Positions 11,207 through 23,817 of a stretch of DNA of 64,000 nucleotides are shown one piece after another. The first letter of the stretch is position 1; every line of letters starts with the position of its first letter. The notes under the pieces were generated by a model. That model ran no database searches. It was not told where the DNA came from and saw nothing but the letters and a program-made list of their open reading frames with translations. A program made the translations under genes and the position numbers. This stretch comes from Aristolochia californica (taxonomy: Eukaryota; Streptophyta; Magnoliopsida; Piperales; Aristolochiaceae), in assembly GCA_029961685.1 (NCBI GenBank), contig JARWKL010000010.1, positions 23,720,067 to 23,784,066 on the forward strand, written 5' to 3'.

Positions 11207-13858
11207 ATGGCTTTTTCTATTTCTCTATAAAAAATAATATGACCAAATGTGGTCCGAATGATAGGTTCCCGAGGATTATTATAAATTAATTAATCATGTT
11301 ATAGTATTCTATTGTTATATGATAAGTTATAGCTTAAATACATATTACGTTTGTGATTTTTGAATCCTATTAAAGATCATTTAATAATAACCAAGTATTT
11401 AATTTATATCTTTTAATAATTACCTAAAAATATTTTTTGTAACATTGAGATAAGAATAAATCATCTATGAGATAATAATGTAATTATGTAATAAATTATA
11501 GTTAATAATTGATATCAACTGATTACTTGATCGATAACTCAACTAGTTGCTTCACAAGTCATATTACATTAACATGACTTGATCAATTTATAATGTGCGT
11601 CAATATGATCATCCAAATTATTAAAATTTCACTTATAATAATTTAAATCTCAAACCAATTAGTTATGTTTAGTTTATAGTTTATTTTTTCTAATTTTGAA
11701 AGTATTTCCATTAATATACAAACAATTTATGTGTATCTCACTAATTAATTTTATTTTCTATTTTAAGCAAATCTATAGTTAAAGTTTTGTCAAAATTATA
11801 AAATATAAGGATAATTGAAAAAAATTAATAATATCAAATAAAAAACTTAATTTAACTTTATTAGTTAATTTTTATATTATGTTAACCAAATTAAGTTGAT
11901 TGATCATTTAATTATTTTTGTTTAATTTAAATTAAATATTTTAAATATATAAATTTTTTAAAATACAACAAATAAATTATAATAATATTTAATGAAAATT
12001 TAAAATTCTAATGCCAAATTTTTTTATTTATTTAATTGATAAAAATCTTATCTTGTTTCACATAAAAGCACTATTATAGTTGATTAAAGACTTACATAGC
12101 ACTATGTTGGTAGTAAAAGGAAATGTTAAATATAACAATTGAGAATAGTGGATATTTGATATTTTTTCCTAAATATTTATTAGAGAAATTACTTCGTTGA
12201 GAATAGGATATATTTCGCAAATATTTTAATTTCACCAGTAAAAAGATATTTTTTTCTTCCTCTACTTTGTCTTGTTGAAATTATTGCACAGAGAATAGCA
12301 TATATTTTAAAGAGATTTTTAAAATTTTCAAATAATAAGTTTATATTTTTTTTCTCTTACATATTCTCAAGGAATTATTTTTTCAAGAATGGTATATATT
12401 TCTTGGTGATTTTTTAATTACTTTAAGAATAAGTGAATATTTTTATTTTTAATCTCCCCTCTTATTCTTGATGAAATAATTTTTCCAAAAATAGTATATA
12501 TTTTTGTTAAACATTGAATTTAATTGAGAGTAAGTGAATTATTTTTCTTTTTTTCCTAACTTATTATTGACAGGATAGTTTCGACTAGAATATCTTGGAG
12601 ATTTTTTAATTTCATCGAGAATTATTGGTTCTCACCATTTAGTGGGAATATTTTTCTCCACGATATTCAAATTTCATCGAGAAATATATACTTATCTCAA
12701 AAAAAAATTTTCATGGAGAAGAAAAAATATTGAGAGACATCAATTTTCTTGTAGCATAAGAAGTTAGAGCAACTCAATTGAAGATGGCTATGAACTACTT
12801 CTAACAAGCACACTCCTACTTAGATTGTATGATTTGAATGTAAGTTGAATTATGTCTAAACTTGTAGCTTTTGCATGAAGTCTTGTTTACTTGAATGGGA
12901 CACAATCATGTCCAAGCGAAGGGAGTAAAATGTATATAATCAGAAAATAATAAACGATTTTATATATTGTGTTGGTCCCAAGATCCCCATTAAGATAATT
13001 TTGATGACAATAAACAATTGAATTACTAATGATGTATGTCAAGTATGAGGCGAATAAAAAAACCCTTTAAAAAAAATTTCTAGCAGCATATTCGTTCGAT
13101 CCACCATGGCCCATTTCGACGATCCATAGAAAGGGAAGAAATTTGCTCATACTAGAAAGCACACCATCAACATCTAGTAGCACCATTTGACTAAAAACCA
13201 AAGGAAGAATCATCTTTTTTGTAAAAAACCAGTCCAAAAAAAGGCAAGAAGAATAAAATGAACAAAAGGAGATGACCATATAGGAAGAAATAAAATTTGA
13301 AGTGCCAACAGTCGAAGGAGTCAAACCCATCTATAAAAGTTATGCATAATAAGTGAAAAATATGAAAGCCTAGAGTGAAAAAACAAAATTAAGCAGTCAA
13401 GCATGTGGTGAATCGGAGCAAGAAGAGTTGACCCCTATGGAAGGAGTCGACCTCATGTCATGATGGAGTGAGCAAAACCATAGTGGGAGGAGTTGATCAT
13501 TGTACAGAAGTGCATATAGCAAGAGTCGACAACATGGAAGGAGTTGACCCCATCTGAGTAAAAAATTTCAAAAAGGATTTGACTCTATGTAATAAAAAGT
13601 TTTGAAATAAAAAAAAATCAATGGTCCCTTATAGGGTGCAAAAGAAAGATGAGTTGAACTTTGGGGTGGAGAGGATTCAAACTTTGGGGAGGATTCAACT
13701 AAAGAATCAAGCTATTACAAGAAAAAGTTGTGGAGGCCACGTTCTAGCAATTCAATTTCTTGAATATTGGGTCCAAATCCAAACATTTTAGGTTTCCAAA
13801 TTATGTAAGTAACCTATAATATGTTCGGTAGTAAAAATAGGAACTATTGATTTTTTTT
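11207..13858. repeat. Repeat block Z, copy A
   Basis: Starts 'tggctttttctatttctc' and is repeated at 14000-15810 (copy B, with an internal deletion) and 25675-28660 (copy C). It has a very AT-rich first part, a degenerate tandem array (12160-12754) and a part with many GTCGAC/GTTGAC motifs (13390-13700). No protein domain was recognised. The layout suggests an old DNA transposon plus flanking host DNA copied together. Confidence 0.7.
12160..12754. mobile_element. CACTA-like terminus with subterminal repeats (A)
   Basis: Five or more degenerate copies of a motif of about 97 bp ('gagaatag.atatattt...ttaatttcat') follow one another, with landmarks near 12198, 12292, 12387, 12488 and 12588. The array ends at a sequence whose reverse complement reads CTACAAGAAAATTGATG (ending at 12754). 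This is close to the CACTACAAGAAAA terminus of plant CACTA (EnSpm) transposons. Only one end was found, and the first bases deviate from CACTA. Confidence 0.4.
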
Positions 13859-16800
13859 TACAAAATTGCAACAGAATATATAAGCTAAAGTAAATCCTAA
13901 CACTCGTAACCCTCATGGCTCTTTCCCTCTCACAGCTACATCACAATTTTACTGCTCTCTTTGTATCACATAATTACTTAGCTTAGGCCTAACAAAACCC
14001 TTGTATGGCTTTTTCTATTTCTCTATAAAAATAATTATGACCAATCGCAGTCCAAATGTTTATACAAAGAATTTTATCAAGAATAAGTAGATATTTATCA
14101 ATTAATTTTTGTTGTTAATGTTTCCTACTTATTCTTGGAAAAATTATTTCATTGAGAAAAAATATATTTCTCAATGATTTTTTATTTCATAGAGAATAGT
14201 GGATATCTTTTATTTTTTCCTAACTATTTCTTAGAGAAATTACTTCTTTGAGAATAGTATATATTTCGCAAAGATTTTTAATTTCATCAGTAATACGTGA
14301 TTTTTTATTTTTATTTTTCCTTCTTTTTTTTGGTGAAATTATTTGACCGAGAATAGCATATATTTCTAAGAGATTTTTTAAATTGTCCAATAATTAGTTT
14401 ATATTTTTTTTGTCTCTCTCTAACTTATTCTTGAGGGTTTTTTTTCGAGAATAGTATATATTTCTCGGTGATTTTTTAATTACATTGAGAATAAGTGAAT
14501 ATTTTAATTTTTAATTCCCCCTCTTATTCTTGGCGAAATGAAAAATATTATATATTTTTTTAATCTTTGATTTTTTTGAGAGTAAGTGAATTAATTTTCT
14601 TTTCTTTCCTAACTTATTATTGACAGGATAGTTTCGACTAGAATATCTTGGTGATTTTTTAATTTCATTGAGAATAATTGGTTCTCTCCATTTAGTGGGA
14701 ATCTTTTTCTCGATGACATTCAAATTTCATCGAGAAATATATACTTATCTCAAAAAAATATCATGGAGAAGAAAAAACTTTGAGAAACATTAATTTTCCT
14801 GTAGCATAAGAAGTTAGAGCAACTCAATTGAAGATGGCTATGGACTACTTCCGACAAGCACACTCCTACTTAGGTTGTTTGATTTGAATGTAAGTTGAAT
14901 TATGTCTAAACTTGTAGCCTTTGCATGAAGTCTTGTTTACTTGAATGGGACACAATCATGTTCAAGCTACGGGAGTAAAAAGTATATAGTTAGAAAAGAG
15001 TAAATGATTTTATATATTGTGCTGGCCCCAAGATCCCCATTAAGATAATATTACTAATAATATATGTTAAATATGAGGCGCATTAAAAAAACCCTTTAAA
15101 AACATTTCTAACAGCATATTCGTTCGATCCACCATGGCCCATTTCAATGATCCATAGAAAATGGAAGAAATTTGCTCATACTAGAAAGCACACCATCAAC
15201 ATCTAGTAGCACCATTTGACTTAAAAGACAAAGGAAGAATCATTTTTTTGGAAACAACCAATAGTCGAAGGAGTCAAACCCATCTATAAAAATCAAGCAT
15301 AATCAGTGAAAAAAAATGAAAGCCTAAAATGAAAACACAAAATTAAGGAGTCAAGCATGTGGTGAAATCGGAGCAAGAAGAGTTGACCCCTATGGAAGGG
15401 ATCGACCTCATGTCATGATGGAGTGAGCAAAACAGTAGTGAGAGGAGTTGATCATTGTACTAAAGTGCATATAGTAAGAGTCGACAACATCGAAGGACTT
15501 GACCCCATCTGAGTGAAAAACAACAAAAAGGATTTGACTCTATGCACTAAAAAGTTCTAAAATAAAAAAAAATCAGTTGATTCTTATAGGGTGCAAAAGT
15601 AAGAGGAGTTGAACTCTTGGGCGGAGAGGATTCAAACTTTGCGGAGGATTCGACTACAGAATCAAGCTATTAGAAGAAAAAATTGTGGAAGCCATGTTGT
15701 AGCAATTCAATTTCCTGAATATCGGGTCCAAATCCAAAAATTATATGTGTCCCAATTATGTAAGTAACCTATAATATGTTTGGTAGTAAAAATAGGAACT
15801 ATTGATTTTTTTTCATAATTTTTAGACCTTTGTTTTCACCTTCTTTTGCTAAATGTTGGAGAATTTGTTCTTTAACCCAAACTCGCCTCTAATGAAATTC
15901 TCTCTTCTCACAGTGAAAACCAAGCCTCCTAATCTCTTGCACATGATTTAAGAAGTTTTTGCCTCCTTCAAAGCTAGCTTAAAAGGTTGATAGTTTTCTT
16001 TATTGAGCTAAGAAAATATGTCTTGTTCATTTTAATACTTAAATCTCAGTTAGTTAAACATGTGCTAAGGGATTTAAGACCATATTTGATTCAACCATTG
16101 CATTGTGAGTAGTTGTGTTATTGACAACCATTTGAAATTAGTTTTACAACCTCCTCTATTTTCATATCATATTAATGCATGCTTATATGTTATTTTATTG
16201 GGGCATTTGAAATAGCTTTTACTTAGTATTGAAACTTTGGGATAGAATTTCAAATCCAAGTATTTACATTTATATACTTTGAGTACAATGAACTGGTGCT
16301 AAGTACACTTTGAAAAATCATTCACTATAATTTATAATGCTACTTATGGGTTATAGTTTGAAATTTATTTATTTTGAGTTGAATTGTTTACGTCCCCGAC
16401 TGAAAAGCCAATCCCATATTTAAATTGAGCCGATATTTTCAAATGAACACATCTTTTGCTGCCTATATTTTCAAATCAAATCATAAATGACTACTATGAG
16501 TTGTTTTCATTTTAAAATCAAGTTACTAAGGACTATTTTAAACTACTAATTACATTGGATAGATGTACCTATTTGTTTGAACCAAGATTAATAAAATTTT
16601 CCTATTGGGAGATAATTATTATTGCGTTACATTGTAACAAAGTAATACTTACAATTGGGTCAAACCTTCCTTAGGTAAGACCATCCTCACCCCAAATTTA
16701 TTCAAGAAAAAACAATTGTGGCAAAAGAATTGAAGGTGGGAAGTTGTGTTTGCAGTTGTTCTAGTCATAAAACCTTGTGTAGGTAGGTGATGCTGAAAAT

Positions 16801-17350
16801 CTCTTTGTGGGTCTAGATTGGTGTGCCTAGTGAGTCGTTGAAAATCTATGTGCTAGTCTACCTTGTCAATTGATGAAAAATCTCATTGTGGGTCTAGGCA
16901 TGTATGCCTAATTAGTTGTTAAATCTGAGGGAGTACCATTTTAAGTTGGTTGTTATGGTCAATTGAATTGCATAAGTCCATTTGTGGGCAACATTGCAAT
17001 TGGCCTTCGAGGTGATTTGCTTTATATGTTTTTGGGCAAGCCAAGATTAGTGGCTCCTTAAGATTATGAAACATATTGAGGGGTAGACTTGCAATCAGCT
17101 AGAAGGACTTCAAACCACCCTAAAAATCCTATGTGTACTTTGTAAGTAATTGCTTCTACGAATGTCATTGCTCATTGTGACATGAACTTTAAAATTGACC
17201 TTGGATTTTGAATTAATTAAAAGCACATAGGAACGAAGTAAAGGCAATTAAAGTTAAGAATAAAAGTGAAAAAACCTACCATTTTATCAGACTATATATA
17301 CCTTAATTGTAGATCATCCATATATTGGATTACCAATCAGTAAAATAGGA
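13859..17350. repeat. Repeat block Z, copy B
   Basis: Tandem to copy A. It repeats A's second half and continues (15815-17350) with sequence shared only with copy C (28660-30190), ending near 'tatattggattacc'. It is mostly AT-rich without a gene. The extension 15800-17350 has several near-repeats of a 'gggtctag.tgtgcctagt' motif at about 16800-16910. Relative to C it lacks about 0.8 kb near its start. Confidence 0.7.
14090..14804. mobile_element. CACTA-like terminus with subterminal repeats (B)
   Basis: Same degenerate array of about 97 bp and same terminal motif (reverse complement CTACAGGAAAATTAATG, ending at 14804) as at 12160-12754. It was copied as part of block Z. Confidence 0.35.
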
Positions 17351-18176
17351 AATCAACACATAGAAAAAAAAATTTAAAATGTTTAGAAATCATGTCCAAG
17401 AAAAGTAGCAAGCAAGAGTCTGAGATTTTACTTGCAACTTTAATGCCCGCGAAGAGTGAATTAAGCATAGCAAAAAAAAAAAAAAAAGGAAAGAAAAAAC
17501 TCAAAAAATGGGTTGTTCATTAAAAACTATAATAATGTGAAATAATATATATATGTTTCTCAAAATCACCAACATAAGTTCTTCTACACTATCAAAATAA
17601 TAAATATCTATAAAAACAAAAAAAAAGACCAAGAAAATGTGTCCCCCTCCCAAGTCTTGGAAGTCAAATCTCCATTCAGAAGAGGGGGTGTTATGGTCCC
17701 GGATCTGATACATGGATTCGTAGGGAGGAAGAAGAGAAAAATGAAGATCAAGCCAAAGAGAAGCTTGAAAACCCTAGGTTCTTTGAAGAGAAGGCACACC
17801 CCTCAGCTCGTTGAGGATAACTCAAAAACCTTGTTTACTCTAAATCAATGCTTACTTTTCACATTACTCTTACCCCTTAAATAGGGTTCACCCTTGCAAG
17901 GTTTAAAATAAAATACTACCAAAATACCCCTAAATAAAATATTCCAAAAATCCCCTCGTGGCCTATTAATTTTTTAACTAACATAAAATAAAGTAAATTA
18001 AAGAAAAATAATTAAAATAATAATATAATTGCGTGCATAACAGGGGCAAGGTTGTCCTTCCCTAGGTAAAATCCCTATACCCTCCCAATCCCATATCGAA
18101 GAGAAAGAAAGGATTTTGGAGTATTGAGAGAGAGAGAGAGAGAGAATTATTTTTTTATACTAATATAATTTCTAAT
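17351..18176. other. AT-rich DNA, no recognised gene
   Basis: Contains an A15 run at about 17471 and a (GA)n microsatellite at about 18125-18145. A purine-rich stretch lies at 17640-17880. If the neighbouring viral relic continues past its primer site, this would be its leader or first reading frame, but no movement- or coat-protein similarity was seen. Confidence 0.4.
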
Positions 18177-18189
18177 AACTCTGATACCA
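18177..18189 (-). other. PBS-like site (tRNA-Met type)
   Basis: On the minus strand the bases read TGGTATCAGAGTT. Caulimovirids and many LTR retrotransposons prime reverse transcription from initiator tRNA-Met at such a site. It lies downstream of the viral RNase H and second frame on the same strand, where a circular pararetrovirus would have it. An LTR element cannot be excluded. Confidence 0.45.
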
Positions 18190-19596
18190 ATTTGTCTGGT
18201 GGGTACTATAATTCTTCTATAGGAATAGGTTGACAATACAATACAAATACAGAAAAATAGGGACAAGTTATTTATAACTATGGCTAAAGCAAAAGAAAGG
18301 AATAACATAAACTGGTATTAAGAAGGGGTTTCTTAATGAAAGATTGATTATAACGATGGCTAAAGCAAATGAAATAACTAACATATGCAAAAAAACTATA
18401 TTCTGAAGGCTTTTCCTATATATAAAATCTTATACAAAATTTCTAAAAATAGATAAATTTTTGCACACAAAAATTATAAATAAAATAATAAACAGAATAA
18501 GCATACAAAATATAAAGGAAGTTCGTGGCGTTGTGATAGCTAGGAGCGATCCTTGTATTTCAAAGCAGCGGGATCTGTCAGAGCTACAAGCCCTCACCCA
18601 GTAGTTTCTAGCCTAATAAACTACTTTTGTTTAACAAATTATAAAAGCCGTAAGAATTAAAAGACTAACAATAATGATTATAACAACAAAAAGTTGTATC
18701 ATAAATAAAGATAAAACCAGAGAGGAAAAACAATAGATGAGAAATTTTCTAAAGGTACATCCTAATCCTTTACTGGTTGAATCCTTATCTTTCTTTCTTC
18801 AAGTATAGAGAACCCAAGACATGACGACTTGTATGGCTTCCTAGCAATTTTGTTTCTGCCACGAGCTCCTCTTTTTTTTCCCAACAACAAAGCCTTGACG
18901 CCTCCTTTGGCTAAACGGACAAACATATGGGACATAGGACAGTGAAACATCAAAGGATCACCATAATGTTTTTACGTCATGTAAGGGATTGACTCCAGAT
19001 TAGAGAAAGAAATTATGGATTCAAACAGACAGAGGTTTAGGAGTTCCCTTTAGGAAAACCCCTAAGTAAATAAAATTTCTTTTTTAAAAATAAGAACTTA
19101 CTTGGAAACACAGTGGATGTAGGAATTATGCAGGGGATTTAGAGGAAGAGAAAGAAGTCATGGGTTTAGAGAGTAAGGTGTACAAGAACTGAGGTTTTTC
19201 AATCATATCTTCTATAACTTACAACTGGGTATTTATTGACAAACCATTGCCGACACAGAATAGATAGAGATTGTCATCCGGGTGCTCATTGGGCCCTATT
19301 GTCAATGACTTATCTCATAATCTTTACAAGTGTGCGGCTAAGGTTAAACAAAACCCAAAAAGGAAAAATACAAACTTTTTACAAAGTCTTGTTTCTCATA
19401 ACCTTGTTCTTTAAGATATTCTGGAAAATATTCTTTTATCATCTTTTTAATATCTTCTAAATCTGTCTATTGTTTGTCTTTCTTCTTTTCTTCTGACATT
19501 TTTGGCAAATGTCCAGCCGTCAACGGATTTCATGTGTCTTTTACTAGCTACCGTTTGAGCTGGACTAGCTAGTGAATTACCCTCACTAGTAGGTAT
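18190..19596 (-). other. Putative non-coding region of the viral relic
   Basis: Between the second viral frame and the PBS-like site, on the minus strand, no long frame is convincing. A TATATATAGG element lies at 18415-18424, about 230 bases before the PBS, which would fit a pregenomic-RNA promoter. The assignment rests on position and strand only. Confidence 0.35.
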
Positions 19597-20272
19597 CTAG
19601 GTAGAAAAAGAACCTATTAATCTTGTCTTGAGTTGTTTGTTTTCTTCTTCAATGGTGTTTATGTAATCTTTCTGAAAATCATTCTTTTCCTGAAGTAACC
19701 TTCTCTTTTCATTGAGTCTTCGTATGGTCTTGGATAGGGTTTCACAGTGATAAAAAAAAAACAATTCTTCTAGTATCTTTGGCAATCCCATAAGATACAT
19801 GGTCTTCTCTCATAAATCGTAAGGACGAGGCTATATAATAATTTGTTCCTATTCTGAGCTTAGCAGCTTCTAGGGCTTCTTGTAAATTATTAAATCCTTT
19901 ATAAATAGGTCTTTGAAAATCTTGAATACTTTCTATTACTTCAGTCCAGGAATGTAAAACTCCCGGAGTTTTACCAATAAAAACTACTTAAAAATTAAAA
20001 ATTTTCTTTTTCTGACAAAAATCTTCTTATAAACTATTAATACTGGCTAAAATGTATTTTTGACCTTTAGGAATTCTTTGATAAGAAAGCCATAAGTTGT
20101 CTAATAAGAATTGTTCTTCTTTGCCAACAGAAATATGTGGTAAAGTCTTAAATGTAATATTAGATTTAGGAAAAACTACTAATTTTTTTTCTCCAAAATT
20201 TAAAAATTCTTGTCCATAATTATTGAATCTGGAGGATGAAGATCTTGAGGACATCTGGTCTGAAGGATCCAT
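19597..20272 (-). pseudogene. Caulimovirid TAV/viroplasmin-like second frame, broken
   Basis: The frame begins with an ATG at 20272, four bases after the RNase H stop, a compact viral spacing. The first part is polar and serine-rich. At about 19815-19987 the segment FIGKTPGVLHSW...RPIYKGFNN..EALEAA matches the caulimovirus viroplasmin/TAV domain family (the RNase H1-like hybrid-binding fold), which in caulimoviruses helps translation reinitiation and forms inclusion bodies. The last part (19597-19800) is a predicted coiled coil (IRRLNEKRRLLQEK). The frame is dead: TAA stops occur at 20027-20029 and 19988-19990, and a frame change near 19800-19815 separates the coiled coil. The gene order RNase H then TAV-like frame is that of plant pararetroviruses; the genus was not determined. 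Confidence 0.6.
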
Positions 20273-20276
20273 CTGT

Positions 20277-20818
20277 TCAATTAACAAAGGACGAATAAAA
20301 AAATCTCCTACTTAATGTATCTGCAAGACTATTATTTTTACCTTTGATATGCTCAAATTTTATCTTGTATCCATTTCCTGTAATTATATCTACAAGATTT
20401 AGCCATCTTCTTTTACTTATCTTATTTTCTTTGCTTCTTTGGAAATATTTTACTATTGCTTCACAATCAGTTCTTAATGCAAATACATTTTTACTAATAA
20501 TGAAAAGCCGAAATTCTTTTAAGGAGTAGATAATTGCTAAAATTTCTGCATCTATGCTACTCAAATTTCCTTTTTCTTTTAATTTTCCACTAGCATAACT
20601 ACAGACACGTTCTTCTTCTTTAATACTATATTTGTGGGGTTTGGCAAAAAGTACACCGCCCCAGCCAATGTTGCTACCAACGGTTTCAATAATTATGTAA
20701 TCAGAATCTAAGGGCATTAGTAATTTAGTTAAATTTTGGATTTTTTCTTTTACTTTTTTTACTAAGTTTTTATCTTCTTGATTAAAAAACCTTTGTCCAT
20801 TAGTGGAAGTTTTTCCAT

Positions 20819-20820
<2 letters not shown>
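20277..20820 (-). pseudogene. Caulimovirid RNase H domain (endogenous viral element)
   Basis: The frame is open from 20820 (its upstream edge at the GA/G tract) to the TGA at 20277-20279. The first ATG inside is at 20717. It shows the RNase H core: IIIET.GSNIGWGG, SSIDAEILAI, LRTDCEAI and NNSLADTLSR, with the HIKGKNN segment before the last acidic motif. In the viral polyprotein this domain follows reverse transcriptase and removes the RNA template. The first catalytic acidic position, normally ETDGS, reads ETVGS here, so the enzyme should be inactive. Reverse transcriptase is missing because homology ends at the GA/G tract. An integrated fragment of a plant pararetrovirus is the best reading; a Ty3 element is less likely given the TAV-like frame that follows. 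Confidence 0.75.

Positions 20821-20879
<59 letters not shown>
20819..20879. repeat. (GA)n microsatellite followed by G34 run
   Basis: About 14 AG units run directly into 34 consecutive G residues (20846-20879). The tract marks the abrupt end of the viral RNase H homology. The exact length is uncertain, as for any long homopolymer. Confidence 0.9.
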
Positions 20880-20880
<1 letters not shown>

Positions 20881-22496
20881 GTGGGTTGGGGCTTTTAGAA
20901 GAAGCAAAAATTTCGCATTCAAGCTAATAAATTGAAAGACTTAAGATTGACTGGCTAAATGGCAACTAATAGTATTTTATGCTTCAAAAAATTATGAGAT
21001 TGCTTCATACCTAGTGATGCATCCCCATCTCACTTTGTTTAGAAACCTTGTACTATAACTTGTATAGAGGAGGATTTCCCTATAGTTTGTAGTTCTTCCA
21101 TACTAACTTAGTCGCCAAATGATAGATAGGAATAACCTAGTCCTCTCGCATGCAAGTTGGTTCCTCATAGTTCTCCCTTTAACACCAATGGTAGATAGGA
21201 ACAAAACTATTTCGTAATATTCTAAACCAAACCGATATATCACTTGAGTTAGCATACAAAAACACCTTGAGACCTACTTCAACCACGTGATGTAATGAGT
21301 CAACATTGAGGCGCCAAATGACTTAATTCATAAAATCTCTTGAGATTCATCAGCCTATTCTTCCTAGTATACCTTTGATCATGAGGCAAACTCTACCTTA
21401 AAACCAATCAAAAAGCATATCTCTTATGTCTTCTACTCTTTCATGGTTTAGTAAGAGTCAGAATATTGGTCAAACGAATAAGCCAAATACATATTGGGAT
21501 CCTCATTAAACTAATCTTTTGGGATGTTTAGTCATGCTAACCCAATGTAATCTCTCTGAGAACGAGACAATTCATTCTTGAAGTGAGCTCAATCATTCGG
21601 GACTAAATAGCTTATATTCTCTCCGTTTATAAAAGTTAATACAAAGTCAAGCCATTTTGTATACTAGGACTAACACTCTCAATTTGCCACTGTGAATGAT
21701 AGGTGTTCCAATCATGAAGGCCAAGATGAAGATGCAATATGTTTCATCAAAGGATAACTAGAATAATGGAAGTATATGGCAGCCTTATTCATATAGCTAC
21801 AAATTTGACCAATAGTTATAGATCCACCATTAGCAATTGAAGTGACATTTCCATTGCACCTGCAGATGTGAGCACCATCGGATTCACCTCACAATTTAAC
21901 TGATCATTAGAAGTGGAAGGCCATTTTCAAAGTTTTCAATATGATGGAGAAAAATATTTTTTTGGATATGAAAACATGGTCTCTCATTGAGGAGCAAAAC
22001 TATCAAGGCACTTATACGTCTTATGTGACTCATAAATTCAAAAAAACATCCTTGTAGATTTTTCAAATTGAATCACTTAGAAAAGTCCAATATAAAAACT
22101 AAGTCCAATGAAGTGAATCAATAAGAGCAAGTCCAATAAAGCAAATCTCTAAATTAATTAGGACCTTCTCCAATTGATTCATGAAATTGGACTTGCCCTA
22201 ATTGATTGACTAAAACTACATACAAATTTAGAGATGACAAAAATATCATTGGGTTGTGTCTTTCATTTTAGTGGATATTTTATCATGAAATTGGAGTGAA
22301 GGTAAGTATTTCTTCAATGGAGTACTAAACCAAACATTAAAAGGTTTGGACATAAGCTAAAATATCTAACTACTCCAGCGTGCAAGTCATTTTCTCTCAG
22401 TTGTAATGTACTTAGAAATGCAAGGATTAATAATAAAAATTCAACACGAATTCCTATCCTAAAATACTTATCCAACTTTTCCCTCTCTTTTCTCCT
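20880..22496. other. Single-copy intergenic DNA, nothing recognised
   Basis: Mixed AT-rich sequence with no second copy in the window and no convincing reading frame or repeat. It separates the viral relic from block X copy 2. Confidence 0.5.
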
Positions 22497-22815
22497 ACTA
22501 TTTCTCAATCTCTATCTCAATCTCTTCTTACACCAAAATCATGTGTACCACACTCTATTCCTCTCTTCTACTTTACTCTCTTCTAACAATGTCAATGGCT
22601 TTATTACTAGCTAGGGTTCGTTGTCTTAGGGTTGTTTAACCCTTTTTTGGATTCTTCAAATTATGTTTTTTAAGTGGAGCAATGTGCAATGGGATGATAA
22701 ACCCCAAAATTGTTGCTTTTGTTTTCTGTATTTGGCACTAAAATACTAGCCTATTTTGTATAAAATTAGGATTTATTTATAAGGGTCTGAGCCTAATCTA
22801 TATTTCCAAACTAAT

Positions 22816-22828
22816 TGGTATTAGAGTC
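22816..22828 (+). other. PBS-like site, diverged
   Basis: TGGTATTAGAGTC, the counterpart of 344-356 with one C-to-T change. Confidence 0.35.
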
Positions 22829-23817
22829 ATTCGATCCAACACATTGGTTGAAGACAATGCAAACTTTGTGTTCTTGTCATTGCATTTTTCTCTTCTTAGT
22901 CACAAAGGAATATTTTTTTTCTAGCAAAAGTTGTGTGGAAGATAAAAATCTTGAGTTTCCTAACAAGAGGACCCGGTTCATCACCAAAATTCTAAAAATT
23001 TGTTGTAGCAAAGAAGTTCAACTCTCAACAGTGGTTCAAAATGTTGTAGTCACTTGCAGCCGATACAGAAAACATCAAAGACCTCGACAAGACAATCACA
23101 CTCCTAGGCGGCTTGCAATCTGGTAGCTTGCATAGAAAATACAACTCCATTTTGAGTATCTCGATGGAGAAAGAAGATACTTGAGAGAAGAAATTATCTA
23201 TTTCACATAACAAGGGAATTCAATCAATTTATCTTGAAGTAAAGTCAATGTGTTGTCCACCTCTATCATTGGCAACATTGATAAAATTTCTTTCCAAATG
23301 GCATACGCTCAACAAAGCAAGCACACTCTTGAGAAACTTGCAATACGGTAGCTCAATCTGGCCTTTAATGCAAGATATATTGAAATAATATAATACCTAC
23401 TATTGTGCTAATTTTCATTGAATTGCCCCCTTTTTGTTGACCCATATTATCAATTCCAAAAGGGCACAACAGATGGCTTACATTCTCTTGGTTTAAATTG
23501 ATTGATAAAACCATTTCAAGTTGCTTTCCTGAAAAATTCAAGACAAGACTCACCGTACTCAACATGTAGTACACATCTTAGACCATGCAAGTAAATCATG
23601 TGTACCACCGATCTAACAATATATTTACTTGTTGAATCAAATCTCCAAATCAATCTTTAGGATATGGAAATTGTGGACTTCTATAATCAAAATTGTCTGA
23701 GTAACACTTAAATACTAACCCTTCCAAATCAAATTTTATCCACTAATTTTTGGTCAAAGTAAGATAAACAAATCAAATGAGTATGCAGTGGTTCAGGTCC
23801 CTCTTTCGGGGTGGTTA

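Noticed and set aside
12160..12754. CRISPR-like regular repeats
   Set aside because: Repeats are degenerate, AT-rich and contiguous without unique spacers, and the DNA is from a plant nucleus.
17639..17884. 81-codon basic frame
   Set aside because: Purine-rich single-copy DNA with no domain and no conservation.
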